From the NCBI GenBank assembly GCA_943325655.2, contig CALPQG020000021.1, positions 1 through 14,028 on the forward strand: a DNA stretch of 14,028 nucleotides, read 5' to 3'. Position 1 is the first letter of the stretch. Every line of letters starts with the position of its first letter. The notes beneath the pieces were generated by a model. That model had not been told where the DNA came from, ran no database searches, and saw nothing but the letters and a program-made list of their open reading frames with translations. The DNA is from Bifidobacterium breve. Lineage in GTDB: Bacteria > Bacteroidota > Bacteroidia > Cytophagales > UBA9547. Made by a program: the position numbers and the translations under genes. Below are positions 7,131-14,028 of the stretch, piece by piece.

Positions 7131-8006
7131 ATGAAAGCATACGTATTTCCTGGTCAGGGGTCTCAATTCTCAGGAATGGGAAAAGACCTTTATGAAAGTT
7201 CTGAAAAAGCTAAAGCCTTATTTGATAAAGCCAATGAGATTTTAGGATTCAATATTACTGAAATTATGTTCCATGGGTCTGAGGAAGAATTAAAACAAAC
7301 CAAAGTTACCCAACCAGCAATATTTTTGCATTCTGTAATACTTGCGGCCATCACGCCTGATTTCAAACCTGATATGGTTGCAGGACACTCATTAGGCGAG
7401 TTTTCTGCATTGGTAGCCAATGGTGTATTGTCATTTGAAGATGGCTTAAAACTGGTTTACAAAAGAGCTTTGGCGATGCAAAAAGCCTGTGAAATTAATC
7501 CTTCAACCATGGCGGCAATTTTAGGCTTGGAAGATGAAAAGGTAGAAGAAATTTGTGCCAGCATTAAAGACGAAGTGGTCGTTGCTGCCAATTATAACTG
7601 TCCTGGTCAATTGGTGATTTCTGGATCAAACAAGGGTATTGAAATCGCTTGTGAATTGATGAAAGCTGCTGGTGCAAAACGTGCATTGCCACTTCCTGTT
7701 GGAGGAGCTTTTCATTCTCCATTAATGGAACCAGCCCGTGTAGAGTTGGCTGCTGCCATTAACAGCACCAGTTTCAGTAAACCATTATGCCCTATCTATC
7801 AAAATGTAACCGCTGCGCCCTCAACTGACACAGAAGTCATCAAGAAAAACTTAATCGAGCAATTGACTGCTCCTGTGCGTTGGACACAAATTGTTCAAAA
7901 TATGTTTACTGATGGTGCTACTTTGTTTGTAGAATGTGGTCCGGGAAAAGTATTGCAAGGTTTAGTAAAGAAAGTTGCGAAAGAAGCTGAAACAGCAAGC
8001 GTATAA
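7131..8006 (+). CDS. fabD: Malonyl-CoA:ACP transacylase
   Basis: FabD moves the malonyl group from CoA to acyl carrier protein, supplying the elongation unit for type II fatty-acid synthesis in the cytoplasm. The 291-aa product has the full set of motifs: FPGQGSQ (residues 6-12), TQPAIF (60-65), the nucleophile elbow GHSLGE with Ser87, Arg112 in LVYKRALAMQ for the malonyl carboxylate, NYNCPGQLVISG (154-165), and GGAFHSPLM with catalytic His195. The C-terminal ECGPGKVLQGLVKK is also typical. Length is close to the usual 290-310 aa. The ATG at 7131 immediately precedes the conserved start KAYVFPGQGSQ. It is separated from its neighbours by non-coding gaps on both sides, so it may form its own transcript. 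Confidence 0.97.
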   Translation: MKAYVFPGQGSQFSGMGKDLYESSEKAKALFDKANEILGFNITEIMFHGSEEELKQTKVTQPAIFLHSVILAAITPDFKPDMVAGHSLGEFSALVANGVLSFEDGLKLVYKRALAMQKACEINPSTMAAILGLEDEKVEEICASIKDEVVVAANYNCPGQLVISGSNKGIEIACELMKAAGAKRALPLPVGGAFHSPLMEPARVELAAAINSTSFSKPLCPIYQNVTAAPSTDTEVIKKNLIEQLTAPVRWTQIVQNMFTDGATLFVECGPGKVLQGLVKKVAKEAETASV

Positions 8007-8015
8007 TTTCAATTG

Positions 8016-8039
8016 TTATTTGGTTTAATAATCAAATAA
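8016..8039 (+). terminator. Hairpin after fabD, possible weak terminator
   Basis: TTATTTGGTT (8016-8025) pairs with AATCAAATAA (8030-8039), including one G-T pair, around a TAAT loop, 9 bases after the fabD stop. The stem is AT-rich and only a short TTT follows, so it may be weak. The larger inverted repeat at 8049-8157 could contribute. Confidence 0.35.
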
Positions 8040-8048
8040 ATTTCGTTG

Positions 8049-8157
8049 CGGTGCTTGAGCATTCTGCCCATCACCAAAGTAAATGTAAAGTAAAAACTTC
8101 GAAATTAAAACGTCGAAGTGTCAACCGAGACGAGAAGGGCAGACTGCTTAAGCACCG
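8049..8157. repeat. 109-bp inverted-repeat element (MITE-like or long hairpin)
   Basis: A 21-base arm at 8049-8069 (cggtgcttgagcattctgcc + c) matches the reverse complement of 8137-8157 at 19 of 21 positions. A second, inner pair ACTTCGA (8096-8102) and TCGAAGT (8113-8119) lies between them. The arms are GC-richer than the surroundings. No ORF lies inside. It may be a miniature transposable element, a dispersed intergenic repeat or a structured RNA at the 3' side of fabD. No flanking target duplication was evident. Confidence 0.6.
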
Positions 8158-8236
8158 TGTTTAGTGGCATACTATTTTAATTTCTAGTTACAGTCATAAC
8201 TATCCACGAAGAGTAAATGTTGTTAAATTAAAAATA

Positions 8237-8262
8237 CCATTGTTGTCAGTCGACGACAATGG
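8237..8262 (-). terminator. Intrinsic terminator on the minus strand, after the T9SS remnant
   Basis: CCATTGTTGTC (8237-8247) pairs along all 11 bases (one G-T pair) with GACGACAATGG (8252-8262) around a 4-base loop. The stem can extend with AAAT/ATTT beyond one mismatch. Read on the minus strand the stem is followed by TATTTTTAATTTAA, a proper T-rich tail. It begins 8 bases after the stop of the minus-strand remnant at 8271, so it is the terminator of the gene that once stood there. Confidence 0.75.
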
Positions 8263-8270
8263 CATTTAAA

Positions 8271-8444
8271 TTACAGTTTCAAAACTTTCAACGTTTTTCT
8301 ATATCCATTTGTGTCTGTAATATTGAGTAGATAAAGATTAGGCTCTTCACTGTCCATTTGGATTACAATAGTAGTTGTTGATAAAACTGAACCGCTTGTA
8401 AGCCTTTGTCCTTAAGTGTTTATGATTTCATAATTGAAGTTATA
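8271..8444 (-). pseudogene. C-terminal remnant of a secreted protein with a T9SS type A sorting domain
   Basis: Read on the minus strand, the frame that ends in TAA at 8271-8273 encodes 46 residues beginning GQRLTSGSVLSTTTIVIQMD and ending LYLLNITDTNGYRKTLKVLKL. This is the pattern of the type IX secretion C-terminal sorting domain (GQ.., then a short strand, then L/VYLL.IT...G....KV.K). The same frame continues upstream as NFNYEIINT, then a TAA at 8412-8414 where a Leu is expected (TTA to TAA by one base), and a TGA at 8445-8447 ends the visible similarity. The rest of the gene is gone. A functional terminator hairpin still follows it. The host therefore probably has, or had, a T9SS. Confidence 0.65.
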
Positions 8445-8604
8445 TCAAACAAAATTATAATATAGACTAATTTGGATGTTTTGATTTTTTTATTAAATTT
8501 TGTCAATATTATAATTGCGATTGTTGCACGGTAAAATTTGCATAAATATTTTCATAACATATTGATTATTTAGATATTGAAGCGTGAAACGAAATACAAT
8601 ACAG

Positions 8605-9288
8605 ATGAGCTTTAATACTACTTATGTTGAAAAACGTACTGCTAAAACAGGTTTTTTAATCAAATAAATATTATAATTATCTGGTAATCAATATCTAATA
8701 TCATTAACAATCATTATACTGTTGGGACAAGTGCAAAAGACACACCAAGCAATTCATGGGTTAAGCTTTTCAAAATGCTTCTAATAGGAAATTGGTATGA
8801 TTTATCTGATAGACATGTTGAAGATATCGTAAGCGAAAACTTGTCAGCGATGAAGTTTTGTGAAAACAATGTTCCTGACCATACTGTTTTAAGTAGATTC
8901 AGAACTAAATTGACTGAACAGCTTTGCCAAAAGGTGCAAGTACTTATGCTGATAAAGCATACCGAAGCAAAGAAAACAGTAAAGTGTTAAAAGACAATAA
9001 TTTAAGAAATAGAATTCATTATAAAGCTGTAAGAGGAATACATTAGCTAAGTGGCAGAAACAATTTAATAAAAGAGTAAGCACGTTTAGAAATACCGTTG
9101 AAAGAACATTTGGAAGTATTCAAAAATGGTTCGGAGCAGGCATTGCCAGGTATGTAGTATTAGCCAACACGAATACACAACACCTATTAGAATCAATTTG
9201 TTATAATTTAAAAAGTACGCCTAGATTAATAATTGAGACTGAAATTAGAAAAAAAATAAATACAACAAATTGGTTATCAGAAAATTGA
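8605..9288 (+). pseudogene. Decayed IS5-family transposase (insertion-sequence remnant)
   Basis: Pieces of an IS5-family transposase are spread over three frames. The ATG at 8605 gives MSFNTTYVEKRTAKTGF. A lost T in the T-run at 8652-8657 shifts the frame, which then continues as NQINIIIIW. A TAA interrupts at 8685-8687, and the frame goes on through SNSWVKLFKMLLIGNWYDLSD, SENLSAMKFC and VPDHTVLSRFRTKLTE. Near 8931 the sequence jumps to the C-terminal part, STYADKAYRSKEN, so roughly the middle third, including the first catalytic Asp, is deleted. A lost A near 9037 shifts frame again into LAKWQKQFNKRVS, NTVERTFGSIQKWFGAGIARY and TQHLLESICYNLK, ending at TGA 9288. The second Asp (YADKAY) and the Glu (TVERTFG) of the DDE triad remain. 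I could not identify the terminal inverted repeats. The element is dead and cannot move by itself. Confidence 0.85.
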
Positions 9289-9394
9289 ATATGAAGTACA
9301 TTTGCGATAGATGCTGTGTTGAATTACAATTTATTTAGATGTTTTTTTAATATATGGATTATTAAGACGGTCTAGAATTAGTCTGTATAGAGTG

Positions 9395-9525
9395 TTTGAG
9401 TCCCGATTTTCTCGGGATCTGAGCGCTGCCTTCTTTTTGTGTACATTCAAATTGAAACACAAATGCTTGATAACTAAGAAAAAAGCGAGTTGCGAAAGCA
9501 CGGTCCGCCGTGGCGGAATCGCCCC
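9395..9525. repeat. Multi-hairpin intergenic element with GC-rich stems
   Basis: Three inverted repeats follow each other: TCCCGA/TCGGGA (9401-9406 with 9412-9417), TTTGTGT/ACACAAA (9436-9442 with 9457-9463, with inner TTCAA/TTGAA around base 9451), and TCCGCC/GGCGGA (9504-9509 with 9512-9517). The block is clearly richer in G and C than the AT-rich DNA on both sides. A minus-strand ORF of 70 codons crosses it, but that ORF extends into the microsatellite and has no domain I can name, so I treat it as a by-product. A dispersed non-coding repeat is the likeliest reading. Confidence 0.45.
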
Positions 9526-9545
9526 AATAAATAAATAAATAAATA
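9526..9545 (+). repeat. AATA microsatellite, five copies
   Basis: Five perfect AATA units run from 9526 to 9545, directly after the GC-rich hairpin block. Such short tetranucleotide arrays change length by slippage; this one is not inside a gene and is more than 200 bases from the next start codon. Confidence 0.8.
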
Positions 9546-9656
9546 ATTAAATACTGAATAAAAATAACATTCAAGAAAAATAGAATTATAGTATCTTAAA
9601 AAAATAAAATATCACACAAATTCTAGTGTAGATACTTTTGCAACACTCTCAATATA

Positions 9657-9664
9657 TATGTTTG
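9657..9664 (+). promoter_or_regulatory. Candidate -7 promoter box for the AsmA-like gene
   Basis: TATGTTTG matches the Bacteroidota TAnnTTTG box exactly and lies 97 bases upstream of the ATG at 9762. TTTG at 9637-9640 could serve as the -33 element, though the 16-base spacing is a little short. A second TAnnTTTG match (TACTTTTG, 9633-9640) overlaps that same position. Support is from pattern only. Confidence 0.35.
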
Positions 9665-9761
9665 GTATTATTTCAAACTTATGTTTCATTACCCGGCATA
9701 ATTTGGTAATTTTCAGACTTGGAATGAATTCACAAAACCCATAAAATAAAATCAGCCTCTA

Positions 9762-12755
9762 ATGAAAAAAGTTCTTCTTGTTATTGCCTCCCTGCTTGTA
9801 GTGGTTGTTGCTGCTGCACTTATTTTACCTGCCATTTACAAAGACGACATCAAAGCTAAAATTGACAGTGAAGTGGCGAAATCTGTCAATGCCAACGTTT
9901 TTTATGACATCGACAAGTTTAGTATTTCGATGTTTCGCAATTTCCCCAACTTTACCTTAACCGCTGGCAACTTCGGTATTGTGGGTAAAGACGATTTCAA
10001 AGGCGACACCTTGACTGCTATCAAAGAGTTCCGTGTGGTGGTAGATTTGATGAGTGTGATCTCTGGAGACCAATTGAAAATTAATGGCATTTACCTGAAT
10101 TCTCCCCGTATTTTTGCCACCGTATTGAAAAACGGAAAAGCCAACTGGGACATCGTGATTCCTGATACCACTCAGGTAACCCCTGAAAAACCAGCCGAAC
10201 CATCAAAATTTGCCATCAAAATAGAAGAATGGAAAATCGTAGACGGCTATGTGGTCTACAACGACAAACTTACCCCCACTTACGCTGAAATTTCTGGCTT
10301 AAACCATAACGGTAGCGGAGACATTACCCAGGATATTTTTGATATTGCTACTAAAACGTCAGTAAAGTCATTGACCGTGGAACAAGCAGGCACTAGCTAT
10401 TTCAACAAAAACAAATTCGAAGCAGCACTCAATTTAGGCATCAACAACAAAACCAATACTTATACTTTCAAAGAAAATGAATTTGAATTGAATGATTTTG
10501 CTTTTGGATTTGATGGTACTGTTGGCATGCCTGACACTTCTAATATTGATGTGAACTTGACTTTTGGCGTAAAGAAAACCGAATTTAAAAACATCATCTC
10601 GCTTATTCCTATGGTTTTCTTAAAAGGATATGAAGACCTTAAAACAGAAGGCACCTTAGCGCTATCAGGATTTGCAAAAGGACGTTACAACAAAACACAA
10701 TTGCCTGCCTTTGGGTTAAATTTAAAAATTGACAAAGGCATGATGCAATATCCTAAACTTCCTGCTGCAGTTAAAAACATCACGGTTGATTTAACCATCA
10801 ATAACAAAGACGGCGTACTCGACAATACTGCCGTAAACTTGTCTAAGTTTCATGTGGACTTTGGCAACAATCCCGTAGATGCCACATTGAAATTGGTTGG
10901 CTTAACCAACTATAATATTGACGCCACTTTGAAAGCAAAATTGAACCTGGGCGATATCACGACAATGTTTCCTGTAGAAGGAACAACTTTAAAAGGTGCT
11001 TTTGCCTTGGATGTAAAAGCGAAAGGAATTTACAATGGCAAACAAATGCCTAGTGTTTCGGCTGCCATGTCATTGGTAAATGGCTATGTGAAATCATCTT
11101 CATTTCCAGCAGCTTTGGATAAATTTGGCTTTAATGGTACGGTAAATAATGCCTCAGGTCAAATGGCTGATACCAAAATTGCTGTCGATAAATTTGCTTT
11201 TGTGATGGATGGTGCACCTTTTGAAGGTAGAATGACTGCTGAAAACTTCAACGACATTTCTTATTTCCTGGAAGCCAAAGGGATTATTGATTTGACCAAA
11301 ATGACTAAAATGTTCCCTTTAGAAGGAATGACTTTGTCAGGACTTATCAATGTAGCCGATTTTAAAACCAGTGGAAAAATGTCAGATGTTACCGCCGGAA
11401 ATTATGGCAAATTGCCAACCAGTGGCGACATGACTTTCACCGATTTTACTTATTCAAGCAAAGACCTTCCTCAAGGATTTAAGATGACAAAAGGTGTTTT
11501 AAACTTCACCCCTGAGAAAATGAACATCAAGCAAATGGATGGTTTCTTAGGAAAAAGCGATATCAGTGTCAATGGATCGGTGTCCAATTATATTGGCTAC
11601 ATGTTCTCTGAGGGAACAGTAAAAGGTAAAATGAATTTTAATTCTACCAAATTTGATGTCAATGAATGGATGACGGATTCACCAACTCCAACTCCTGATT
11701 CAACCGTTAAAATTTCGGCCTTGGAAATTCCTAAAAATGTTGACTTTGTATTAACCTCCAACATGACCAAAGTACTTTATGACAATATGAATATTGAAAA
11801 TCTTAAAGGAGATATTATTGTTAAAGAAGGTACGGTAAAAATGAGCAATATCATTTTTAACTTGTTAGGAGGAAATTTCAAAACCAACGGCACCTACGAT
11901 GCCAAAGATATTGCCAATCCTAAATTTGATTTTGGTCTAGACATCAAAAACTTAGAATTTAAAGAAGCTTACAAAACATTTAATACCATAAAATCATTTG
12001 CCCCACTTGCAGAGAATCTTGATGGGAAATTCAATATGAATTTAACCATTGGTGGAGATTTGGGTCAGGACATGATGCCTTTGATGAATAATGTTACGGG
12101 CGAAGGCGTAGTGAATATTGCTCAAACTTCAATCAAAGGATTAAAACTAACGAATAGCATTGCTTCAATCACAAAATTCAGCGGGTTGAAAGATTTAACC
12201 ATGAAAGATGTAGCAGTAAGTTTTGAAATCAAAGAAGGACGTGTATATATCAAAAAACCAATTACCTTAAGTTCAGGAACCACAGGATTGGTAGTACAAT
12301 CAGGAAGCCAGGGTATTGACGGAACGATGGATTATATCATGAAAATGGACATTCCTGCTGGAGCTGCTGGTGTGGCGGCAAACAATGCCATTGCTTCAAT
12401 CACGGGTAAACCTGCCGCTACTGGTGGTAAAATTAGCCTTAACTTGGGAGTTACCGGAACTTCAACCAGCCCTAAAGTTAAGATTCTGGGTGGCGGAACT
12501 TCTGACCAGGTGACGGCTGTTAAAACAGCTGTGGTAGACAAAGCCAAGGCTGAACTGAATAAAGCAAAAGCAGATGCGGAAGCCAAAGCAAGGGCAGCAG
12601 CAGATAAATTGCAAGCCCAGGCCAAAGCAGAAGCTAACCGTTTGCAGGCCGAAGCCAATGCCAGAGCACAAGCGGAGAAAAAACGTCTTGAAGACGAAGT
12701 CAAGAAAAAAGCCGCTTCTGAAGGTAAAAAATTATTGAAAGGATTCGGACTATAG
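9762..12755 (+). CDS. AsmA-like inner-membrane-anchored protein with an Ala/Lys-rich coiled-coil tail
   Basis: The 997-aa protein starts with a membrane anchor (residues about 3-25, KVLLVIASLLVVVVAAALILP), followed by the AsmA-type N-terminal pattern YKDDIKAKIDSEVAKSVNANVFYDIDKFSISMFRNFPNFTLTAGNFGI. A long stretch of repetitive beta-strands follows, with repeated phrases such as TTMFPVEGTTLKGAFALDVKAKG and TKMFPLEGMTLSGLINVADFKTSG, and an AsmA C-terminal-like region (GEGVVNIAQTSIKGL, KISLNLGVTGTSTSPKVKI near 890-910). Residues about 914-985 are an Ala/Lys/Glu-rich helix, probably a coiled coil. AsmA-like proteins belong to the bridge-like lipid-transfer superfamily and act between inner and outer membrane in phospholipid or envelope homeostasis; the exact role here is inferred from family membership. 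The start is supported by the immediate signal anchor. A heptamer repeat begins 2 bases after the stop. Confidence 0.88.
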   Translation: MKKVLLVIASLLVVVVAAALILPAIYKDDIKAKIDSEVAKSVNANVFYDIDKFSISMFRNFPNFTLTAGNFGIVGKDDFKGDTLTAIKEFRVVVDLMSVISGDQLKINGIYLNSPRIFATVLKNGKANWDIVIPDTTQVTPEKPAEPSKFAIKIEEWKIVDGYVVYNDKLTPTYAEISGLNHNGSGDITQDIFDIATKTSVKSLTVEQAGTSYFNKNKFEAALNLGINNKTNTYTFKENEFELNDFAFGFDGTVGMPDTSNIDVNLTFGVKKTEFKNIISLIPMVFLKGYEDLKTEGTLALSGFAKGRYNKTQLPAFGLNLKIDKGMMQYPKLPAAVKNITVDLTINNKDGVLDNTAVNLSKFHVDFGNNPVDATLKLVGLTNYNIDATLKAKLNLGDITTMFPVEGTTLKGAFALDVKAKGIYNGKQMPSVSAAMSLVNGYVKSSSFPAALDKFGFNGTVNNASGQMADTKIAVDKFAFVMDGAPFEGRMTAENFNDISYFLEAKGIIDLTKMTKMFPLEGMTLSGLINVADFKTSGKMSDVTAGNYGKLPTSGDMTFTDFTYSSKDLPQGFKMTKGVLNFTPEKMNIKQMDGFLGKSDISVNGSVSNYIGYMFSEGTVKGKMNFNSTKFDVNEWMTDSPTPTPDSTVKISALEIPKNVDFVLTSNMTKVLYDNMNIENLKGDIIVKEGTVKMSNIIFNLLGGNFKTNGTYDAKDIANPKFDFGLDIKNLEFKEAYKTFNTIKSFAPLAENLDGKFNMNLTIGGDLGQDMMPLMNNVTGEGVVNIAQTSIKGLKLTNSIASITKFSGLKDLTMKDVAVSFEIKEGRVYIKKPITLSSGTTGLVVQSGSQGIDGTMDYIMKMDIPAGAAGVAANNAIASITGKPAATGGKISLNLGVTGTSTSPKVKILGGGTSDQVTAVKTAVVDKAKAELNKAKADAEAKARAAADKLQAQAKAEANRLQAEANARAQAEKKRLEDEVKKKAASEGKKLLKGFGL

Positions 12756-12757
12756 AA

Positions 12758-12921
12758 GTTGTCGGTTCAGAGTTGTCAGTTTAGAGTTTTCAGTTGAGAG
12801 TTCTCAGTTTAGAGTTTAGAGTTCTCAGTTTAGCGTTTTATGAATGCTTAGCTCATAACTTTTAATCCTATAAATTAACGCTAGACACTAGACTCTGAAC
12901 TCTGAACTCTAAACTCAAAAC
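12758..12921. repeat. Paired heptamer arrays (inverted arms) between the AsmA-like gene and the next gene
   Basis: The left arm, 12758-12834, consists of eleven consecutive 7-base units, every one beginning GTT (for example GTTGTCA, GTTTAGA, GTTCTCA), plus a partial GTTTTA to 12840. Units often alternate between a TCA type and an AGA type, giving a 14-base super-period. The right arm on the complementary strand, 12877-12921, holds an AAC and then six units ending AAC or GAC (GCTAGAC, ACTAGAC, TCTGAAC twice, TCTAAAC, TCAAAAC). Near the loop GTTTAGCGTT (12828-12837) pairs with AACGCTAGAC (12877-12886) with one G-T pair. The array starts 2 bases after the stop and ends 9 bases before the next ATG. 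Confidence 0.75.
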
Positions 12922-12930
12922 AAAAAAAAT

Positions 12931-13590
12931 ATGAAAAAAATAATCTTGTTTTTAGTCATTGGATTGGGGCTTCTTTGTGCTTCTCCGGTGGTGAAGCTTA
13001 AAAAATACAAACCGGCTGCGGGTGTTTCGGTGAAGTTACCACAAGATTTTTTGGTGATGTCAGACGATGACATTGCGGCGCGTTATCCAAATTACAGGAA
13101 ACCAATCGCCATGTACACCGCTCCAAATGGCCGAACGGACTTTGGCGTAAATACCGCCAACAATTTATGGGGCAAAAACCTGGGCATTTTGAAAGATGTG
13201 TACAAAGCTTCTTTGATGAATTTATTTGCCAAAGTAACATTCCTACAAGACACGGTGATGGAAGTAAACAAACGCAAAGTGATCGTGCTGGAGTTCATTT
13301 CCGAACAACCACCAAGAGCAACTTCACAACGCCAAGAAACAATACAGTATTATAGTTACATCACGTATGCAGTAGTCGACAAACGAATTTTTATCTTCAA
13401 TTTTAGTACCCCCGATTATTTGAGGGAAGAGTGGCAACCGGTGGCGCATCAAATCATGAAAACCATTAAAGTAAATGCGACGGCCGCCTCCTTTATTCTT
13501 GACAACAGTGTGATTGCTCCTAAAACAGGAAAATCAGCCAAAGAGATTATGTTGGAGCAGCGCAAAAATAAATCATTTCCTAAAAAATAA
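12931..13590 (+). CDS. Exported protein of unknown function, DcrB/PsbP-like fold suspected
   Basis: The 219-aa protein has a signal peptide (MKKIILFLVIGLGLLCAS; the -1 position before Cys is Leu, so a lipobox is not convincing). The mature part looks like the PsbP/DcrB type of small alpha-beta domain: AGVSVKLPQDFLVMSDDDIAARYP, TDFGVNTANNLWG, a helix DVYKASLMNLFAKV, strands KRKVIVLEFISE, YYSYITYAVVDKRIFIFNFSTP, and a final helix WQPVAHQIMKTIKV. No catalytic motif is visible, and the C-terminal tail is Lys-rich. The family assignment rests on pattern only. Its stop is 9 bases before the tadA start, so the two may share a transcript. The heptamer arm ends 9 bases before its ATG. Confidence 0.75.
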   Translation: MKKIILFLVIGLGLLCASPVVKLKKYKPAAGVSVKLPQDFLVMSDDDIAARYPNYRKPIAMYTAPNGRTDFGVNTANNLWGKNLGILKDVYKASLMNLFAKVTFLQDTVMEVNKRKVIVLEFISEQPPRATSQRQETIQYYSYITYAVVDKRIFIFNFSTPDYLREEWQPVAHQIMKTIKVNATAASFILDNSVIAPKTGKSAKEIMLEQRKNKSFPKK

Positions 13591-13599
13591 GCTTGTACC

Positions 13600-14028
13600 A
13601 TGACAGATGAATATTTCATGCGAGAAGCACTCAAGGAGGCAAAGTATGCTTTTGAGGAAGGAGAAGTTCCTGTCGGCGCAGTGGTGGTGGCTAACAATCA
13701 AATCATTGCTCGAGGACATAACCAAACCCAGGCACTCAACGACGCTACTGCCCATGCAGAAATGATTGCTTTAACTGCTGCTGCAAATACCATCGGTGGA
13801 AAATATTTATTGGATTGCACACTTTATGTCACCCTTGAACCGTGTGTGATGTGTGCCGGGGCTTCATGTTGGACACAAGTGAGTAAAATAGTTTATGGTG
13901 CGTCTGACCCTAAAAGAGGTTTTACAAACATTCAAGGAAATCTATTACATCCCAAAACCACTTACGTTTCAGGAATTTTAGCCCCTGAAGCGGAGGCTTT
14001 GTTAAAGGCATTTTTTCAAAAACTGAGG
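13600..14028 (+). CDS. tadA: tRNA adenosine(34) deaminase (3' partial)
   Basis: TadA deaminates adenosine 34 to inosine in the tRNA-Arg(ACG) anticodon, allowing one tRNA to read several Arg codons. The frame from ATG 13600 stays open for 143 codons to the window edge with no stop. The zinc site is complete: His52 and the proton-shuttle Glu54 in HAEM, and Cys82 and Cys85 in EPCVMCAGA. Other family features are EGEVPVGAVVV (20-30), GHNQTQALNDATAHAE, and the C-terminal VYGASDPKRGF. Family members are about 145-160 aa, so only a few residues are probably missing. A guanine or cytosine deaminase is less likely, given the PVGAVVV and DATAHAE context typical of TadA. Confidence 0.93.
   Translation, partial: MTDEYFMREALKEAKYAFEEGEVPVGAVVVANNQIIARGHNQTQALNDATAHAEMIALTAAANTIGGKYLLDCTLYVTLEPCVMCAGASCWTQVSKIVYGASDPKRGFTNIQGNLLHPKTTYVSGILAPEAEALLKAFFQKLR

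Noticed and set aside
8029..8669. 13-base direct repeat TAATCAAATAAAT at 8029-8041 and 8657-8669 as the ends of an inserted segment
   Set aside because: The second copy lies inside the transposase coding sequence and the repeat is very AT-rich, so chance similarity is likelier.
8500..9345. Terminal inverted repeats of the IS5-family remnant
   Set aside because: I compared the flanks by eye on both sides and found only 7-8 base AT-rich matches, not enough to place the ends.
9362..9574. Minus-strand 70-aa ORF as a gene
   Set aside because: It runs through the AATA microsatellite and all three hairpins and shows no recognisable domain; the hairpin element explains the sequence better.
12332..12703. 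Minus-strand 123-aa Ala/Leu-rich ORF
   Set aside because: It lies entirely antisense to the Ala/Lys-rich tail of the AsmA-like gene, whose codon composition keeps the opposite frame open by chance.
12758..12921. CRISPR array
   Set aside because: Units are 7 bases with no unique spacers of 25-40 bases, and the second arm is in opposite orientation; no cas genes are present.

Overview
The window is from a bacterium of the phylum Bacteroidota. The evidence is an AT-rich genome, a TonB-dependent receptor with a carboxypeptidase-regulatory N-terminal domain followed by a DUF4249 lipoprotein, a type IX secretion (T9SS) C-terminal sorting-domain remnant, a DUF4159 protein, an AsmA-like protein of the Bacteroidota type, start sites without strong Shine-Dalgarno sequences, and scattered TAnnTTTG promoter-like boxes. 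All intact genes are on the + strand. Genus cannot be judged from the sequence alone.

Left part (1-1775): the 3' end of a RelA/SpoT-type (p)ppGpp synthetase/hydrolase gene (ACT domain only). Next comes a 446-bp gap with a short heptamer repeat, two adjacent hairpins and a doubtful 44-aa minus-strand ORF. Then a tight pair follows: a secreted DUF4159 protein and an 82-aa CBU_0592-like membrane protein, closed by a hairpin.

Centre (1776-8006): murF (last cytoplasmic peptidoglycan-precursor ligase), a TonB-dependent receptor, its DUF4249 lipoprotein partner and an OmpR-type response regulator. The last three are almost contiguous and look like one operon; no histidine kinase is adjacent. fabD (fatty-acid synthesis) follows after a 254-bp gap. 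The receptor is odd: a good signal peptide is encoded in frame upstream of its first ATG, but that upstream stretch has no ATG, GTG or TTG start.

Accessory-like gap (8007-9761): 1.75 kb with no intact gene. It holds a 109-bp inverted-repeat element, a minus-strand T9SS sorting-domain remnant with its own terminator, a decayed IS5-family transposase (two single-base frameshifts, one stop and a large internal deletion), and a multi-hairpin element followed by an AATA microsatellite.

Right part (9762-14028): a 997-aa AsmA-like protein, a 219-aa exported protein of unknown function, and the 5' portion of tadA (tRNA-A34 deaminase), which runs off the window.

The most unusual signal is a set of 7-base-periodic repeats (mostly units beginning GTT) that start 0-2 bases after a stop codon. 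In two gaps (6877-7122 and 12758-12921) a complementary arm with the same 7-base period ends 8-9 bases before the next ATG. The two arms thus nearly fill the intergenic space and could fold the stop codon of one gene next to the start codon of the next.
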